Under the pieces are notes generated by a model. It was not told where the DNA came from and made no database searches. It saw only the letters and a program-made list of their open reading frames with translations. 64,000 bases of DNA from Zanthoxylum bungeanum (Eukaryota > Streptophyta > Magnoliopsida > Sapindales > Rutaceae), in the NCBI GenBank assembly GCA_019454045.1, contig SKCR01036770.1, forward strand, positions 363,862 to 427,861, in the 5' to 3' direction. Shown here in pieces: positions 50,959 to 63,480 of the stretch. The position numbers and the translations under genes were made by a program. How positions within the stretch are numbered: position 1 is the first letter of the stretch; every line of letters starts with the position of its first letter.

Positions 50959-51049
50959 GGATATAACTTCTCACATTCGACCAGGTTCGAATCAGCAGTT
51001 ATAGGGATGAAGAAATTTCGAGGACGAAATTTTATAAGGATGGGTGAAA

Positions 51050-53180
51050 TGTAACATCCCAGATTTTCGAGACTGTTTTAGGAGATTCCCAGACTGACGA
51101 TATAGTCTTGGAATAGAATGATAATGAAGAATAAGTGTTTAAGTGATGGAATATGGATCAGAATAATATGAAATGAATTTTCGTCGCGTTGGAAAGCGCG
51201 TGGGGACCAAGAATCAGTTACGTGATTTTTACTATATGCGTATAGTTTACAGTTTTGGGCATGAATTTAGCAAACGAACTCCGATTGAGTTGATTCTTGA
51301 ACTATCGGACTCTTTTTCCGAGATGAACAACTTTCGCGTTGAACACATTTCGAGAATCGCATCAGAAGGGCTTCAAAAGTGATGATTTCCGATTTTACCC
51401 TTATAAGTGAGGGCATTTTGGTAATTTATGAGTATAGATATTTTGTATTATTATTAATTATTTTTATTACTATTAGCCTAATACAGAAATCAAAAGGAAA
51501 ATAAAAAAAAAAAAAAAAAAAAAAGAAAGAGAGAAAGAAGAGAGTAGGCGAGAGGAGAGAGAGAAAAAGAAGAAGAAAAGAGAGAAATATAGTTTTGGTT
51601 CCGATCCGGCCAATCCGTAGTTCAAACCTGACCGAGTCTTTAAGGAAAAGTGTAGATCACGTCGAGAGGATCATTTTGGTGGTGGTTTCATCTTGGGAAA
51701 CTCCCAATTTTTGTAGAAAATCTCGGTAAGAACTTTTTATGGTTTTTCTCGATTTCCCGTTGATCCGGAACTCCGATCGATGAACTGTCAGCGGCATTAG
51801 ATCCGGGAGAGGGAGAGGAATGCACGGCCGTCGGATTTTTCTTCATCCGACCGGCGCGTGGCATTCACGCACGCCCTATGTGGCGGCGCGTGAGGCCCAC
51901 GCGCGGCTTGGGTGAACGGCGATTGGCCACACGCGCCAGACAGTGTCTCCGTGCCGACTTCCCAAGTCTTCTCCATGAATTTCAGACCATTCCGAGTAGT
52001 AACGGACCTCCGAATCTTAAATTTCGTTAGGATTTCGAGACGACGACCGAATCACGTTTCTTTCATGTTCTATCGCATTTTCTAGATTAGGATTATGTCC
52101 CTTATCGTAAATTCTTTTATCTCTATAGGTGATCGTGATACCGTAAGCAGGGACGGTCCTGCTGCATAGTTCCTTTCTCAGTAGTTAGCTCACCAGGTGC
52201 GTGGATAAGCCTGTAACATTGATGTTTTCAAAAGTATATAGTATGTATGTTTTCTTAAATGAATTTTAAGGTAATGCATTAAATGTGTTTGTTTTCAGAA
52301 AGTTTATATTTTTACTATAAGGTATGGATCGAATATTGATTATGTTGAAATCATGTGTTTGTGATATATGAGAAACTTGCATGATTTGAGATATATGAGC
52401 ATGGATTTTGGAAATGATTTTTATGTTAGGGTGCACCCCGTGTACTTATATGTGCCAGATTATTGCCGTGAGATGAGGTCTCATAATGCCAGTTTTGCCG
52501 TGGGGAAGCCCCATGTTGCCAGCTTTGCCATATTGTCACGAGGTTGTGCATATAGATGAATAAACAGATTTATCATTACAGAGTATTTTTGAGCAGTATG
52601 AGCTTTATGAGAAATGAGATTTATGATTTGAGTTTTATGAGGAATGAGATTTACGATTTCAAGTAAATGTTTGAGATATCGATTTACAACTTATGTATTT
52701 ATTTATATTATGAAAGACTTGTTCGATCCACTTTGTTACTTGATTATCCACGGCACTAAGCTGTGATCCATTGCACTAAGCGTGAGCTTACCCCTTTCCT
52801 TAACATTTCAGGTTCAGCAGTTTAGTAGATTATCCTTTCCATCTGCTATTTCGTCATCATTTCCTACCAGTAGAGAAAGGTTGTGCCAACAGTAAAGTGT
52901 CTTTGTTATGTTTTGAGATTTTAATTCTAGTTATGTATTTTCTTGGAAGAATTTGTTGTCTAATGTTAGGCATTGAGCCTTTATTTATTACTGAGGATGT
53001 TGTATTTTTCTTTATGGATATTATGTTGAGTTGGATCATGGAGATCCTATGTTATTATGGTATTTTTTTTTAGTTTAGATTTTTCCTTGTATTTGGAGGA
53101 TTAGTCCATATTACAGGGGAACTCTGCCAGTTTCAAGTCTCCGTCTCACCCCTACCCTACCTGAGGGGACGGGTGTGACA
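51050..53180 (+). repeat. 3' LTR of element 5
   Basis: 2131 bp partner of 46521-48637. Preceded by the purine-rich AAGGATGGGTGAAA tract. Confidence 0.93.
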
Positions 53181-53185
53181 GCAAT

Positions 53186-56100
53186 CACTGTCAGAGTCTT
53201 TCTCTCAGTTCATTTTGAATTTTCATATGAACAAGTTGGATGCTACACTTCCTGAATTGCTTAATATGTTAAGACTTGTTGAGAAAGACATAAAATCACA
53301 TAAAGGTTATGTGATGCTAATTAGTGGTTCCAATAAGTTTAAGAAACGCCCTAAGAAATATTCAAAGGGTAAGGCCCAAAAGGCCAACACTCACAAGCCC
53401 ACTGGTAATGTGACTAAGAAGAAAGACAAGGACAAGTGTTTCTTCTGTGAAAAATATGGACATTGGAAGAGAAACTGTGCAAAATACCTCGAGGAAAAGG
53501 AAAAACAAGCAGTTGCTTCTACTTCAGGTATATTTATGATTGAGGTTAATCTTAATGATAGTAAATCTTCTACTTGGGTATTGGATACTGATTATGGTTC
53601 TCACATATGTAACAATATGCAGGGCCTCAAGAAGAGTAGAAGACTTCAAAGAGATGAAGTGGACCTACGAGTGGGAAATGGAGCAAGAGTTGCTACTTTA
53701 GGCGTAGGAACTTATTTTCTATCATTACCAAGTGGATTAGTTCTAGAATTATAAAATTATTTTTATGTTCCAGTACTTAGTAGAAACATTATTTCCGTAT
53801 CTTGTTTGGACAATGAAGGTTTTAAGTTTATAATAAAGAACAATTGTTGTTCATTTTCATATGATGATATTTCGTATGGTATTGGATATTTAAGCAATGG
53901 ATTGTATGTTCTGGATCTAAATAACATTATCCTCAATATAAATGAACAAGATAGTTTAAAAGAATCATACCTTTGGCATTGTAGACTTGGTCATATCAAT
54001 GAAACACGACTTACAAAAATGCATAAAGAGGGTTACTTGAACCCCTTTGATTATGAATCATATGCAACTTGTGAATCTTGTTTAATTGGTAAAATGACCA
54101 AATTGCCTTTTACTGGAAAAATGACTACGTGCAACCGAATTACTAGAGCTAGTACATATCGATGTATGTGGCCCTATGTCGATTCAAGCAAATGGTGGTT
54201 ACTTCTACTACATAACTTTTACTGATGATTATTCACGTTTTGGTTACGTATACTTAATGAAGTATAAGTCTGAATCGTTTGAAAAGTTCAAAGAATTCAT
54301 AAACCAATTAGAGAAACAAACTAGCAAAAGCATTAAGTCACTCCGATCTGATAGAGGTGGAGAATACTTGAGCTACGAGTTTCAAGACTATCTTAAGGAA
54401 CATGGCATAAGGCATCATTTCACAATGGACTCCTCCAGGGACACCTCAATACAATGGTGTTTCTGAAAGAAGAAATCGAACCTTGTTAGACGTGGTACGA
54501 TCAATGATGTCTAGCACAGATCTTCCAACATCGTTCTGGGGACTAGCATTAGAAACCGCTGCTTACCTTCTAAATAATATTCCATCTAAATCTGTTAGCA
54601 AAACACCATATGAGATATGGCATGGCAAACGACCCAATCTCAACTTTGTAAAAGTTTGGGGTTGTGAAGCTTATGTGAAGCAATCGTCTGCTGACAAGCT
54701 GGAAGCAATGTCAATTGAAAGTAAATTTGTGGGGTATCCAAAAGAAAAAAATGGATACTACTTCTACGATCCAAGTGAACAAAATGTGTTTGTTTCACGG
54801 AATGCTATTTTTCTAGAGAAATGGTTTCTTTTTAGAAAGATAGTGGGAGTAGACTAGAACTTGATGAAGTCCTAGAACCATCAAATGACATTGAATTACC
54901 TTCAACTCGTAAAAGATTGGCGGTGGAACAACCACAAGTTCAAGAACTCCGAAAGTCTAGTAGAATACAACATGAGCCAGAAAGATATAGATCTCTCATG
55001 GAAGGAAAACGTGATGTATTTATTGTTGAGAACGATGATCCTACTAGTTATATAGAGGCAATGTCTTACATTGACTCTTCTAAATGGCTTGAAGCTATGA
55101 AGTCTGAAATGGATTCGATGCATACCAACCAAGTCTGGAACCTGGTAGATGCACTTGAAGGGAAAACTCATATTGGGTGCAAATGGGTCATTAAAAGAAA
55201 GATAGATGTAGATGGCAACGTTCAAACCTGCAAGGCTAGGTTGGTGGCAAAAAGTTACAAACAAATTCAAGGAATTGATTATGATGAAACTTTTTCGACA
55301 GTTGCCATGTTAAAGTCCATTAGGATTTTGCTTGCAATAGCAGCATATCATGATTATGAGATTTGGCAGATGGATGTCAAAATTACATTCCTGAATGGAA
55401 ACCTCGTAGAGGAAGTGTATATGACATAGCCTGAAGGCTTCATTTCTAAAAGAAACATAAACAAGGTATGCAAGCTACAACGATCCATTTATGTATTAAA
55501 GCAAGCATCTCGGAGTTGGAATATTAGTTTTCATGAGACAATCAAAGAGTTTGATTTTATCAAAAATGAAGATGAACCTTGTGTATACAATAAGGTTAGT
55601 GGGAGCGCAGTCGTATTCCTAATATTATATGTGGATGACATATTAATAATAGGAAATGACATTCCAATGCTCCAATCAGTCAAACTATGGTTATCCAAGA
55701 AATTCTCCATGAAGGATTTGGGAGAAGCAACTTATATTCTAGGAATTAAGATCTATAGAGATAGATCTAAAAGGTTGCTTGGCCTCTCACAATCCACGTA
55801 CATAGACAAAGTTCTTAAAAGGTTTAAGATGGAAGATTCCAAAAGAGGCTACTTGCCCATGAGACATGGAATCTATCTCTCTAAGGAGATGTGCCATAAA
55901 TCTTCTGAAGGGGTTGAGCGCATGAAACAAATCTTATATGCTTCTGCTATAGGATCAACCATGTACGCTATGTTATGTACGAGACCTGATGTGTCTTACG
56001 CTCCAAGTGTTACGAGCAGATATCAAGCTAATCCTGGAGAAGATCATTGGATAACAGTCAAGACAATCCTTAAGTATTTAAGAAGGACTAATGATGTGTT

Positions 56101-56613
56101 CTTGATTTATGGAGGAAGTTCTGAGCTCAAAGTATTGGGCTATTATGATGCTAGCTTTCAGTCTGATAAATATGATAGCAAATCACATTCAGGATACTTG
56201 TTTACTATGTTTGGAGGTGCAGTAAGCTGGAAGAGTTATAAACAAACTACTACAGCAAACTCAACAACAGAAGCCGAATACATAGCCGCTTTATAAGCAG
56301 CTAAAGAAGTAGTTTGAATAAAGAAGTTCATCATAGATTTAGGTGTGTTCCTGACAGTAATAATGCGATTGTGATGTATTGTGACATATGAGCCATAACA
56401 CGAGCTAAAGAACCAATGTCTCATCAGAAATCCAAACACGTTCTTAGATGATATCACCTGATTAGAGAGATAATATAAAGAGGTGATGTGAAAATAGAGA
56501 AGATTCCTACTGAAGAGAACTTATCAGATTCTCTTACTAAAGCACTAACCCAACAAAAGCATGATAGGGACACTGAATTATTTGGTATAAAATATCATAG
56601 AGATTGGCTCTAG
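53186..56613 (+). pseudogene. copia element 4 gag(C-term)-pol, broken
   Basis: Gag resumes (FHMNKLDATLPELLNMLR), with a CCHC knuckle CFFCEKYGHWKRNC. The protease motif reads WVLDTDYGSH, so the catalytic DTG is altered. A stop near 53752 precedes the pre-integrase (WHCRLGHINETRL). Integrase follows in two frames (TFTDDYSRFGYVYLM; DRGGEYLS; then 54483-54857). RT is at 54917-55429, a stop at 55427-55429, then RT continues (YVDDILIIGND at about 55630). RNase H is at 56130-56300 (TTEAEYIAAL then stop) with its tail in broken frames up to TAG 56611-56613. Non-functional, with several independent lesions. Confidence 0.9.
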
Positions 56614-56627
56614 TACAAGTGGGAGAT

Positions 56628-58568
56628 TGTTATATGCCCTAGATCCAATAGGGATAAATATGTAATTTTATATTATTACATTGATTAATAAAATTTGGCA
56701 GTTTATTTATAAGTATTGTCTATAAGAAATTTTGACTACTTGTAAAATAAAATCCTTAGAATGATGATTAAAGGAATTAAAGTTAGTTTAATTTATGAGA
56801 TCCAGTCATTCTTAAATATTCCCGATCGTAGGATTATCAATGCAGGACATTGATAGATCCAGTTTAGATCGGCATATGTTATGTCTGCTTCTTTATCGAA
56901 GGAAGGTAGCTGATCATATAAGCTACTAGTGAAAGTGTTCACTTAGTCTAACATATAGATGCTTGTTGGAGAAAATGTACATCGAACTGACCTTCTTGAG
57001 AACCCATATGGAGTGTTATCCACATGTCTATGGGATTTCTCTTTATAACGATAGTATGAATGATCCTTATACTTAAGATCTCCATGGCATCTTGTATGTG
57101 GATTATTTATGCTTTGACATTACACCTCTGTAGTCCATGGCGAGATTGCGTATATGGTAATGATTGGGCAATATGAAAAGCGTACAAAGATAGTGAGTGA
57201 TCAATAAAGGATTCGCCACTCTGGATAACATAGAGTCGATATCCCAAGAGGCGCGATTTGACATAAGTGATAATATAAGTCCATGGCCATGGCGAGTTCT
57301 GAAAGGAGTTTCAGAAACTCTATATATATTATCAGCTTAAGTCAATGTTCTAATAGCCATGATTTAATAGAGTAGACATTTTCCATACTCTATAATCGTT
57401 GGCGGGATATGTATGAGGCGAAATGATTGAATCATATGGTAATCGTATATGGAATAGGTTTCACTAAAGTTAGTATTCTTTCTTAATTGGGGTCATGATG
57501 CATTGCTAGATGTCGCTCTTGATCTATGGAAATTAGTTTCTTAATTAAGGAGTTAATTGAGGATAAATTAATTAGATTAATTTATCGAGACTTATGAAGT
57601 CTATAACTATCTCCATTGCCAATATAAGAAAGAACCTAATGGGTCACACACTTTAAAGTATTGAGGAATTAAGGATAAATTATGTAGATTTAAGTTTTAG
57701 GACTTAAATGTTAAGTTCTTAACTTTGGGGTAAATTCATAATTTTAGAAATTATGGATAAAAATGGAATTCTGGAAATTTTAGGACCAATGTGAAAATCT
57801 GGAAATTAAGGGTTGTTTCGTAATTTCCAAAAGTACATGGGTCATTTTGTAATTTCCAAAAGTATAAGGGCTGAAATATAATTTAGCAAAGTGTTTGTAT
57901 TAAATTATAATTTCAAATTTATAGTATTCTAATTTGATTAGAATTGATAAATTTTATTTAATTAATTTAATTAAATAAAAATAGGATAATGGTTGTTTAT
58001 TTATGATGGATTAAAATTCTTATTTTAATAGGATTAAATCTTATCCAATTAATTCTAATTTGATTGTAATTAAAACAACTCAAATCAAAGCCTATAAATT
58101 AACCTTTTTTCCATTAACTTTGTGAACAACAAAATTGTGAAATTTTTGTAAGATAAAAAACGTGAGTGCTTGGAGAAAAGAATTGTAATTTTCTTTTATT
58201 AAGAATTTTTGCTTTTAAGTAAAAATCTATACACTCCCAAAATTTCATAAACCCTATAACGAGTCTCTTTTCTTAAGCTAGAACCAAAGAAAAAGACACT
58301 TACATCATATTGGATTTGAGAAATCCAAAATCATTAACTATCTGTTTTGTGTGGATACCGTTGGAGGCCAAACGTGTGGGTGGCTCTGAAAAATTTACGG
58401 GAACGAAACAAGGATTACTTAAAGGTTTAAGGTACGTTTTATTTATGTTTCATAAATAAATATTATCATGAAGCATGGAAAATTAATAACGATCTTGGAT
58501 TAGAAATTTATGTTTAAAATTGAAAAAAAATATTTTTCCGCCACATATTGCATGCTAGATTTCCAACA
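56628..58568 (+). repeat. LTR of element 4 (1.94 kb)
   Basis: Starts TGTTATATGCCC right after the polypurine tract CAAGTGGGAGAT and ends GATTTCCAACA at 58568. The position makes it the 3' LTR, yet a primer site follows it. Confidence 0.88.
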
Positions 58569-58569
58569 G

Positions 58570-58581
58570 TGGTATCAGAGC
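58570..58581 (+). other. tRNA-iMet primer-binding site after the 3' LTR
   Basis: Exact TGGTATCAGAGC one base beyond the LTR end, where host DNA would be expected after a 3' LTR. Confidence 0.9.
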
Positions 58582-58597
58582 CTAAATTTATGTAAAT

Positions 58598-59912
58598 TAG
58601 AATACTATAAATCTGAAATTATAATTTAATACAAACACTTTGTTAAATTATATTTCAGCCCTTTTACTTTTGGAAATTATAAAATGACCCATGTACTTTT
58701 GGAAATTACGAAACAGCCCCTAATTTCCAGATTTGCACATTGGTCCTAAAATTTTCAGAATTCCATTTTTATCCATAATTTCTAAAATTACGAATTTACC
58801 CCAAAGTTTAAGAACTTAACATTTAAGTCCTAAAACTTAAATCTACATAATTTATCATTAACTCTTCAATACTTTAAAGTGTGTGACCCATTAGGTTCTT
58901 TCTTATGTTGGCAATGGAGATAGTTATAGACTTCATAAGTCTCGATAAATTAATCTAATTAATTTATCCTCAATTAACTCCTTAATTAAGAAATTAATTT
59001 CCATAGATCAAGAGCGGCATCTAGTAGTGCATCATGACCCCCAATTAAAAAAGAATACTAACTTTAGTGAAACCTATTCCGTATACGATTACCGTATGAT
59101 TCAATTCTTTCGCCTTATACATATCCCGCCAACGATTCTAGAGTATGGAAAATGTCTACTCTATTAAATCATGGCTATTAGAACATTGACTTAAGCTGAT
59201 AATATATATATATATAGAGTTTTTGAAACTCCTTTCAGAACTCGTCATGGCCATGAACTTATATTATCACTTATGTCAAATCGCGCCTCTTGGGATATCG
59301 ACTCTATGTTATCCAGAGCGGAGAATCCTTTATTGATCACTCACTATCTTCGTAGGCTTTTCATATTGCCCAATCATTACCTTATACGCAATCTCGCTAT
59401 GGACTACGGAGGTGTAATGTCAAAGCATATATAATCCACATACAAGATGCCATGGAGATCTCAAGTCTAAGGATCATTCATACTATCGTTACAAGAGAAA
59501 TCTCATAGACATGTGGATAACACTCCATATGGGTTCTCAAGATGGTCAGTTCGATATACTTGTTCTCCAACAAGCATTCATATGTTAGACTAAGTGAACA
59601 CTTTCACTAGTAGCTTATCAGATCAGCTATCTTCCTTCGATAAAGAAGCAGACATAACATATGCCGATCTAAACTGGATCTATCAATGTCCTGCGTTGAT
59701 AATCTTACGATCGGAAACATTTAAGAATGACTGGATCTCATAAATTAAACTAACTTTAATTCCTTAATCATCATTCTAAGGACTTTATTTTACAAGTAGT
59801 CAAAATTGCTTATAGACAATACTTATAAATAAACTGCCAAATTTTATTAATCAATACAATAATATAAAATTACATATTTATCCTTATTGGATCTTAGGGC
59901 ATATAACCAACA
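58598..59912 (-). repeat. Inverted, truncated copy of the element 4 LTR
   Basis: Reverse complement of about 56628-57943, roughly 94-95% alike by eye, ending GGGCATATAACCAACA. The two arms are separated by about 650 bp. The 3' part of the LTR is missing from this copy. It ends about 65 bp from the TTC4 stop codon. Confidence 0.9.
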
Positions 59913-59976
59913 ACAAGGTCTTTCTTCAAGAGATAAATCAAACACCATGACAATTGCCTATTATTATGAGACACTC

Positions 59977-62877
59977 TCATGGCGGCGGAGCCCATTTGCC
60001 AGCTTTGAACTCTTTGTAGAAGCTGGAGGTCCTTGAAACAACATAAAAGACTGCACACATTGAACAATATAAACAGTGAGAAGATAAACAGGAAAACATT
60101 CCACTGTAGCATGACATGAATGCATTCATGCAATTGTGAGTGTGTCCCCGAGAGGATAATCTATGTTGAGAGAATAGAGACCTGGGATCCCTGGGATAAT
60201 GAAGTTTGGTTCTTTCAGAACATCATGAAGCTTTCTTTTTTCATTTACTTTGACCCAGCTGGAAGAGCCTTTACCTGAGAAGGAATTAAAATATAGGAAG
60301 ATATCAATGGATTTCCATTTTAAGCATTAACATGGAGAGTAAACAAGCATCAACAACTTGGACAAGACACTGATGTAACTAGCAGCATGAAAGAGAAAGA
60401 AGGAAAAAAAATGTAATTAAAACAAGACATCCAACCATCAAAGCTCTCCACTAAGATGGTGCATTTCAACAAGGTGGCAGTAATTCATATTTAGCTTCCA
60501 AACACCCACAAAAGATGAAGTCAAGAGTGAGAGATGCATATTTATGTCTCTGCTCAAGGATGCAAATTAATATGGTTATATGTACAACTCTGTAGAATAA
60601 TATGATTGATAAAGACGCCTCAATTTCTTGTACGGATCATCTCGAGCTACTACAATAAAAAAAGAAACTGACTATTTGACCCCAAGGTCCCCAACAACTT
60701 GATTTGATATTGTTAGGCTTCTCTTTACAGATAGTTATCCGTCTTCAAGTGAAAATGATCTAATATCATGATGCAAAACATCAAATTTGCAAGAAACCTG
60801 ACTTTTATCCACTTACAGATTTGCATACTAGAGCTAAAATCAATAAATAGCTTCACTAGTGAAAAGAAAGTGACAAACCACTACATAAAGAGTAAAGACC
60901 TGGTGCTGCTCACCATTGATTGCCCAATGCAACCAACAAGATGGTCATATTTATTTTTGAAAAAAAAAAAACAATATCATTCTGACCATATGTTTGTTCT
61001 TCTAGCACAACAGCAGAAAAGGAATACCAAACTTCTGACATAAATTGATAAAAGACATAATCAACAAACTGGTTTTTTTTGGAAACGTTGGAAACCCCGC
61101 CACCAAACCACCCGACCTGAGCTTAAACGGAGCGGGTAAAACCCCTGGCTGCCCTAGGCTCTTACCAGAAATGCACCCCATGGACTCGAACTCGGGATCT
61201 GGCAACCAAGTCCTAAGCCATTTTCCATCAAGCCACGCCCCTTGGGGAACCATGAACTAAATACAACATTTACATTAGCTGACCGAGGAAGTTTGCAACA
61301 GAAGATAGAGAACACGATACCTGCAGAATAATCATAAGTGGAACCATGAGTTCCATCCTTCTCTTCTTCACCAACGCTTTCCACATTAGCACCGGCAGTG
61401 CCCTCTAGAAGATAGTGAAGAAGTTTTGTTTTTGATAGACAAACTCCTGAACCGGCCTTAGAAATCAAGACAGAAAAATTACTTGTTCATACTTCATTGT
61501 GCAACTCAAATTGAAAAAGAAATTTCTTTCCTTGTGTATTATATCTTAAGCTGTACAATATTAAAATCAGTAAGAGCCACAACTAGTGCTTACCTCGTAG
61601 TACAATTCTATAGCATCACGAGTATAATTGTTTTCTTTATCCCATGCCAATGGAGGACAACTTTCTGAAAACATGTTTGATAGCTAAGGACATAGCAAAA
61701 TGCACAAATTTAAAATACATAGCATGCGCTATGCTACTTGATAATTATAAACTTTAAAACTGAATAGGCACTCTGAAAATGGATATCATATCAAGATGAG
61801 CAGCAAACATGTCTGTCTCACAGAAGTCCTCAATGAAGTCGCTAGACATAACTTCTGCATATAGAAGAAGAACCGGCCAGTGAAGAATATTACTTTTATC
61901 TAAAAAGGGGTTCCTCAATCCAGTAAGTTCTCGAAATGTGGCCTTCCCTATCTTCAATCCCCTATCTTCAAATGCGGATAGAAGATTCTACATAATTTTG
62001 ATAAAGAAAGAGTGTGAGCCTTAAGGTTACCAAATAAAAAGAAAAATCATTTCATAGTCCAAGAATCAAACCTTAGCCTCTGCCACAGCTTTGGAAACTT
62101 GAGCCTCCCGTGCCTCTTGTTCCTGCTTCCTTGAATCAATCTCCCCAGCAAGCTTCTTCAGTTCCTTGTTTTCTGCGTCCTGCTCAAGTCCTTTCTCACA
62201 AAATGATTTCGTTTCATTCAACAAATTCAATGACAATGATGCTTTGGCTGCTCGATAATGTGCCTAATCAACAACAAAACAATGCTCAATTCTAACAATT
62301 AATCCAACCATATTATAAAAAATGAGTCAGATAAGAACCTAAACATGACATAACTACCTTAACATTAGTTGGGCACAACTTGATTGCCTCCTCAGCATCC
62401 GTGAGAGCGCGTCTATAATTTCCTAGCAGTAAATTAACATGGGCTCTATTTGCATACAAAATTGAAGTCTCGGAATCGCTTAAAACATTCTGATTTATCG
62501 CCCTCGTGTAACAATCAATAGCATCAGTGTAATGCTTTTTACCCTTCTTAACATACTCATTACCTTTTTCCTGCAAAGCCAACAACAGCTATGATTCATC
62601 ACAAGCATATATTTACAACTTAGCATCATCAATTCTGGGAACTGGGTTTTGTGTCTAGAACAGTTAAATATTGTTGATTGTTAATAAAGAACCTTATATA
62701 AGAACTTTTACTGAGCTTAAAATAAGCAGTCTTGCAAGTGTTCGAGGAAATGACAAAGTGAAATAATAAGACCTTGAGTTCAATGGCAGCAGATTCTTTG
62801 AGGGCGGCAATAGCTTCAAGGTCAGCTATTTCGCTTTCGGTTTTGGGTTCAGAGCCTGCGTCCATCCATAGCGCCAT
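59977..62877 (-). CDS. TTC4: TTC4/CNS1-like TPR co-chaperone, 8 exons
   Basis: Exons on the minus strand: 62773-62877, 62358-62570, 62072-62263, 61787-61987, 61594-61674, 61321-61456, 60182-60274, 59977-60050. They sum to 1095 nt, 364 aa plus stop, with frame kept throughout. All introns are GT-AG except intron 4 (AT-AC). Three TPRs span about residues 34-136, with the carboxylate-clamp residues K35, N39, N76, K106 and R110 that hold the EEVD tails of HSP70/HSP90. A charged helix (about 137-170) follows, then the C-terminal wheel domain of the TTC4/CNS1 family, ending PNFIIPGIPVFYVVSRTSSF and KEFKAGKWAPPP. Predicted role: cytosolic/nuclear cofactor of HSP70 and HSP90. Length is usual for the family. 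No damage seen. The start codon is the first ATG of the frame (MALWMDAGS). Confidence 0.95.
61070..61255 (-). mobile_element. tRNA-derived SINE in intron 6 of TTC4
   Basis: On the minus strand it has a polymerase III A-box-like GTGGCTTGATGG near 61235-61224 and a B-box-like GAGTTCGAGTCC near 61193-61182. The body ends in an A8 run (61080-61073). It has the same orientation as the gene. Target-site duplications were not found by eye. Confidence 0.75.
61675..61786 (-). other. Probable U12-type AT-AC intron (TTC4 intron 4)
   Basis: 112 bp. The 5' end is ATATCCAT (consensus ATATCCTT). A branch-site-like GTCCTTAGC ends 8 bases before the 3' end, and the intron ends AC. Removing it joins ...FAAHLDM to MFSESCPPLAWDK in frame, matching the family. 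No GT-AG alternative gives this protein. Confidence 0.85.
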
Positions 62878-63480
62878 TTCCTTCTTTATTACTTCGCTAT
62901 TTCGCTTGTCACAGAGACGGAGAGGTGAAGAGCGTGAGAAGGAACTATAAAGATCGCCACCACCTGCTAGCACTTATTATTTGTTATAATATATTTACTT
63001 CGTTACAACTTAAATCATGATTTTTTTTTAAAGTAAGAAAATATTTATGGCAATATTAATATTTTCCGAATGTTAATTTATAAGTTTTTTTATTAAATTT
63101 AATAAACTAGTCTTTAGAAAAGAAAAAAAAAATTGTCTAGATTTTAACTATATATAAAGCTCGGGTCAATAGAAAAATGTTGTTAGGAACTTGTATGGGA
63201 GATGGGGTCCATCGGAGCCGGTGATATTAGACAAATTGAATATGAAAAATAACATATCAACATAATATGGGAATTTAAAGGATTTGAATATTGTAATAAA
63301 ATATGAATTAAGAAAAATATAATTATAATTTAACTCAATGTGATTAAAATTATGAATGAGGCTGATTCACCGATATCAACATAATCCATCATCATATTTT
63401 GGGACGATGGATGTTCAATCACATAAAAAAAAAACACGAAAAATCTCATACACGATTTCAATTAATGATGACAAAAAATT
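62878..63480. other. TTC4 upstream region
   Basis: AT-rich DNA that should include the TTC4 promoter and 5' UTR. A CTTTATAGTT stretch near 62950 on the minus strand is a weak TATA candidate. No other gene seen. Confidence 0.4.

Larger units (their letters stand above)
46521..53180 (+). mobile_element. Element 5: non-autonomous gypsy-like LTR element, TSD GCAAT
   Basis: LTRs 46521-48637 and 51050-53180 (TGTAACATCCC...GGGTGTGACA), TSD GCAAT at 46516-46520 and 53181-53185. The primer site TGGTATCAGAGC lies at 48643. The end of the interior (ATTTCGAGGACGAAATTTTATAAGG) is typical of Tekay/Del-like chromoviruses. The interior is only 2.4 kb: a gag N-terminal remnant, then sequence with a long antisense frame, with no protease, RT or integrase. 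LTRs are about 96-97% alike by eye. Confidence 0.92.
45340..58568 (+). mobile_element. Ty1/copia element 4, split by element 5
   Basis: Leader from about 45340, gag part 1 46080-46520, insertion of element 5, then gag part 2 through RNase H 53186-56613, polypurine tract CAAGTGGGAGAT and LTR 56628-58568. The gag frame continues across the element 5 insertion once one copy of the GCAAT duplication is removed. No 5' LTR was found. The start coordinate is approximate. Proteins resemble those of element 1 closely (KRFKMEDSKRG and neighbours). Confidence 0.8.

Noticed and set aside
59894..60133. 79-aa minus-strand frame overlapping the TTC4 last exon
   Set aside because: It is a different frame; the spliced frame ending at 59977 gives the conserved family C-terminus.
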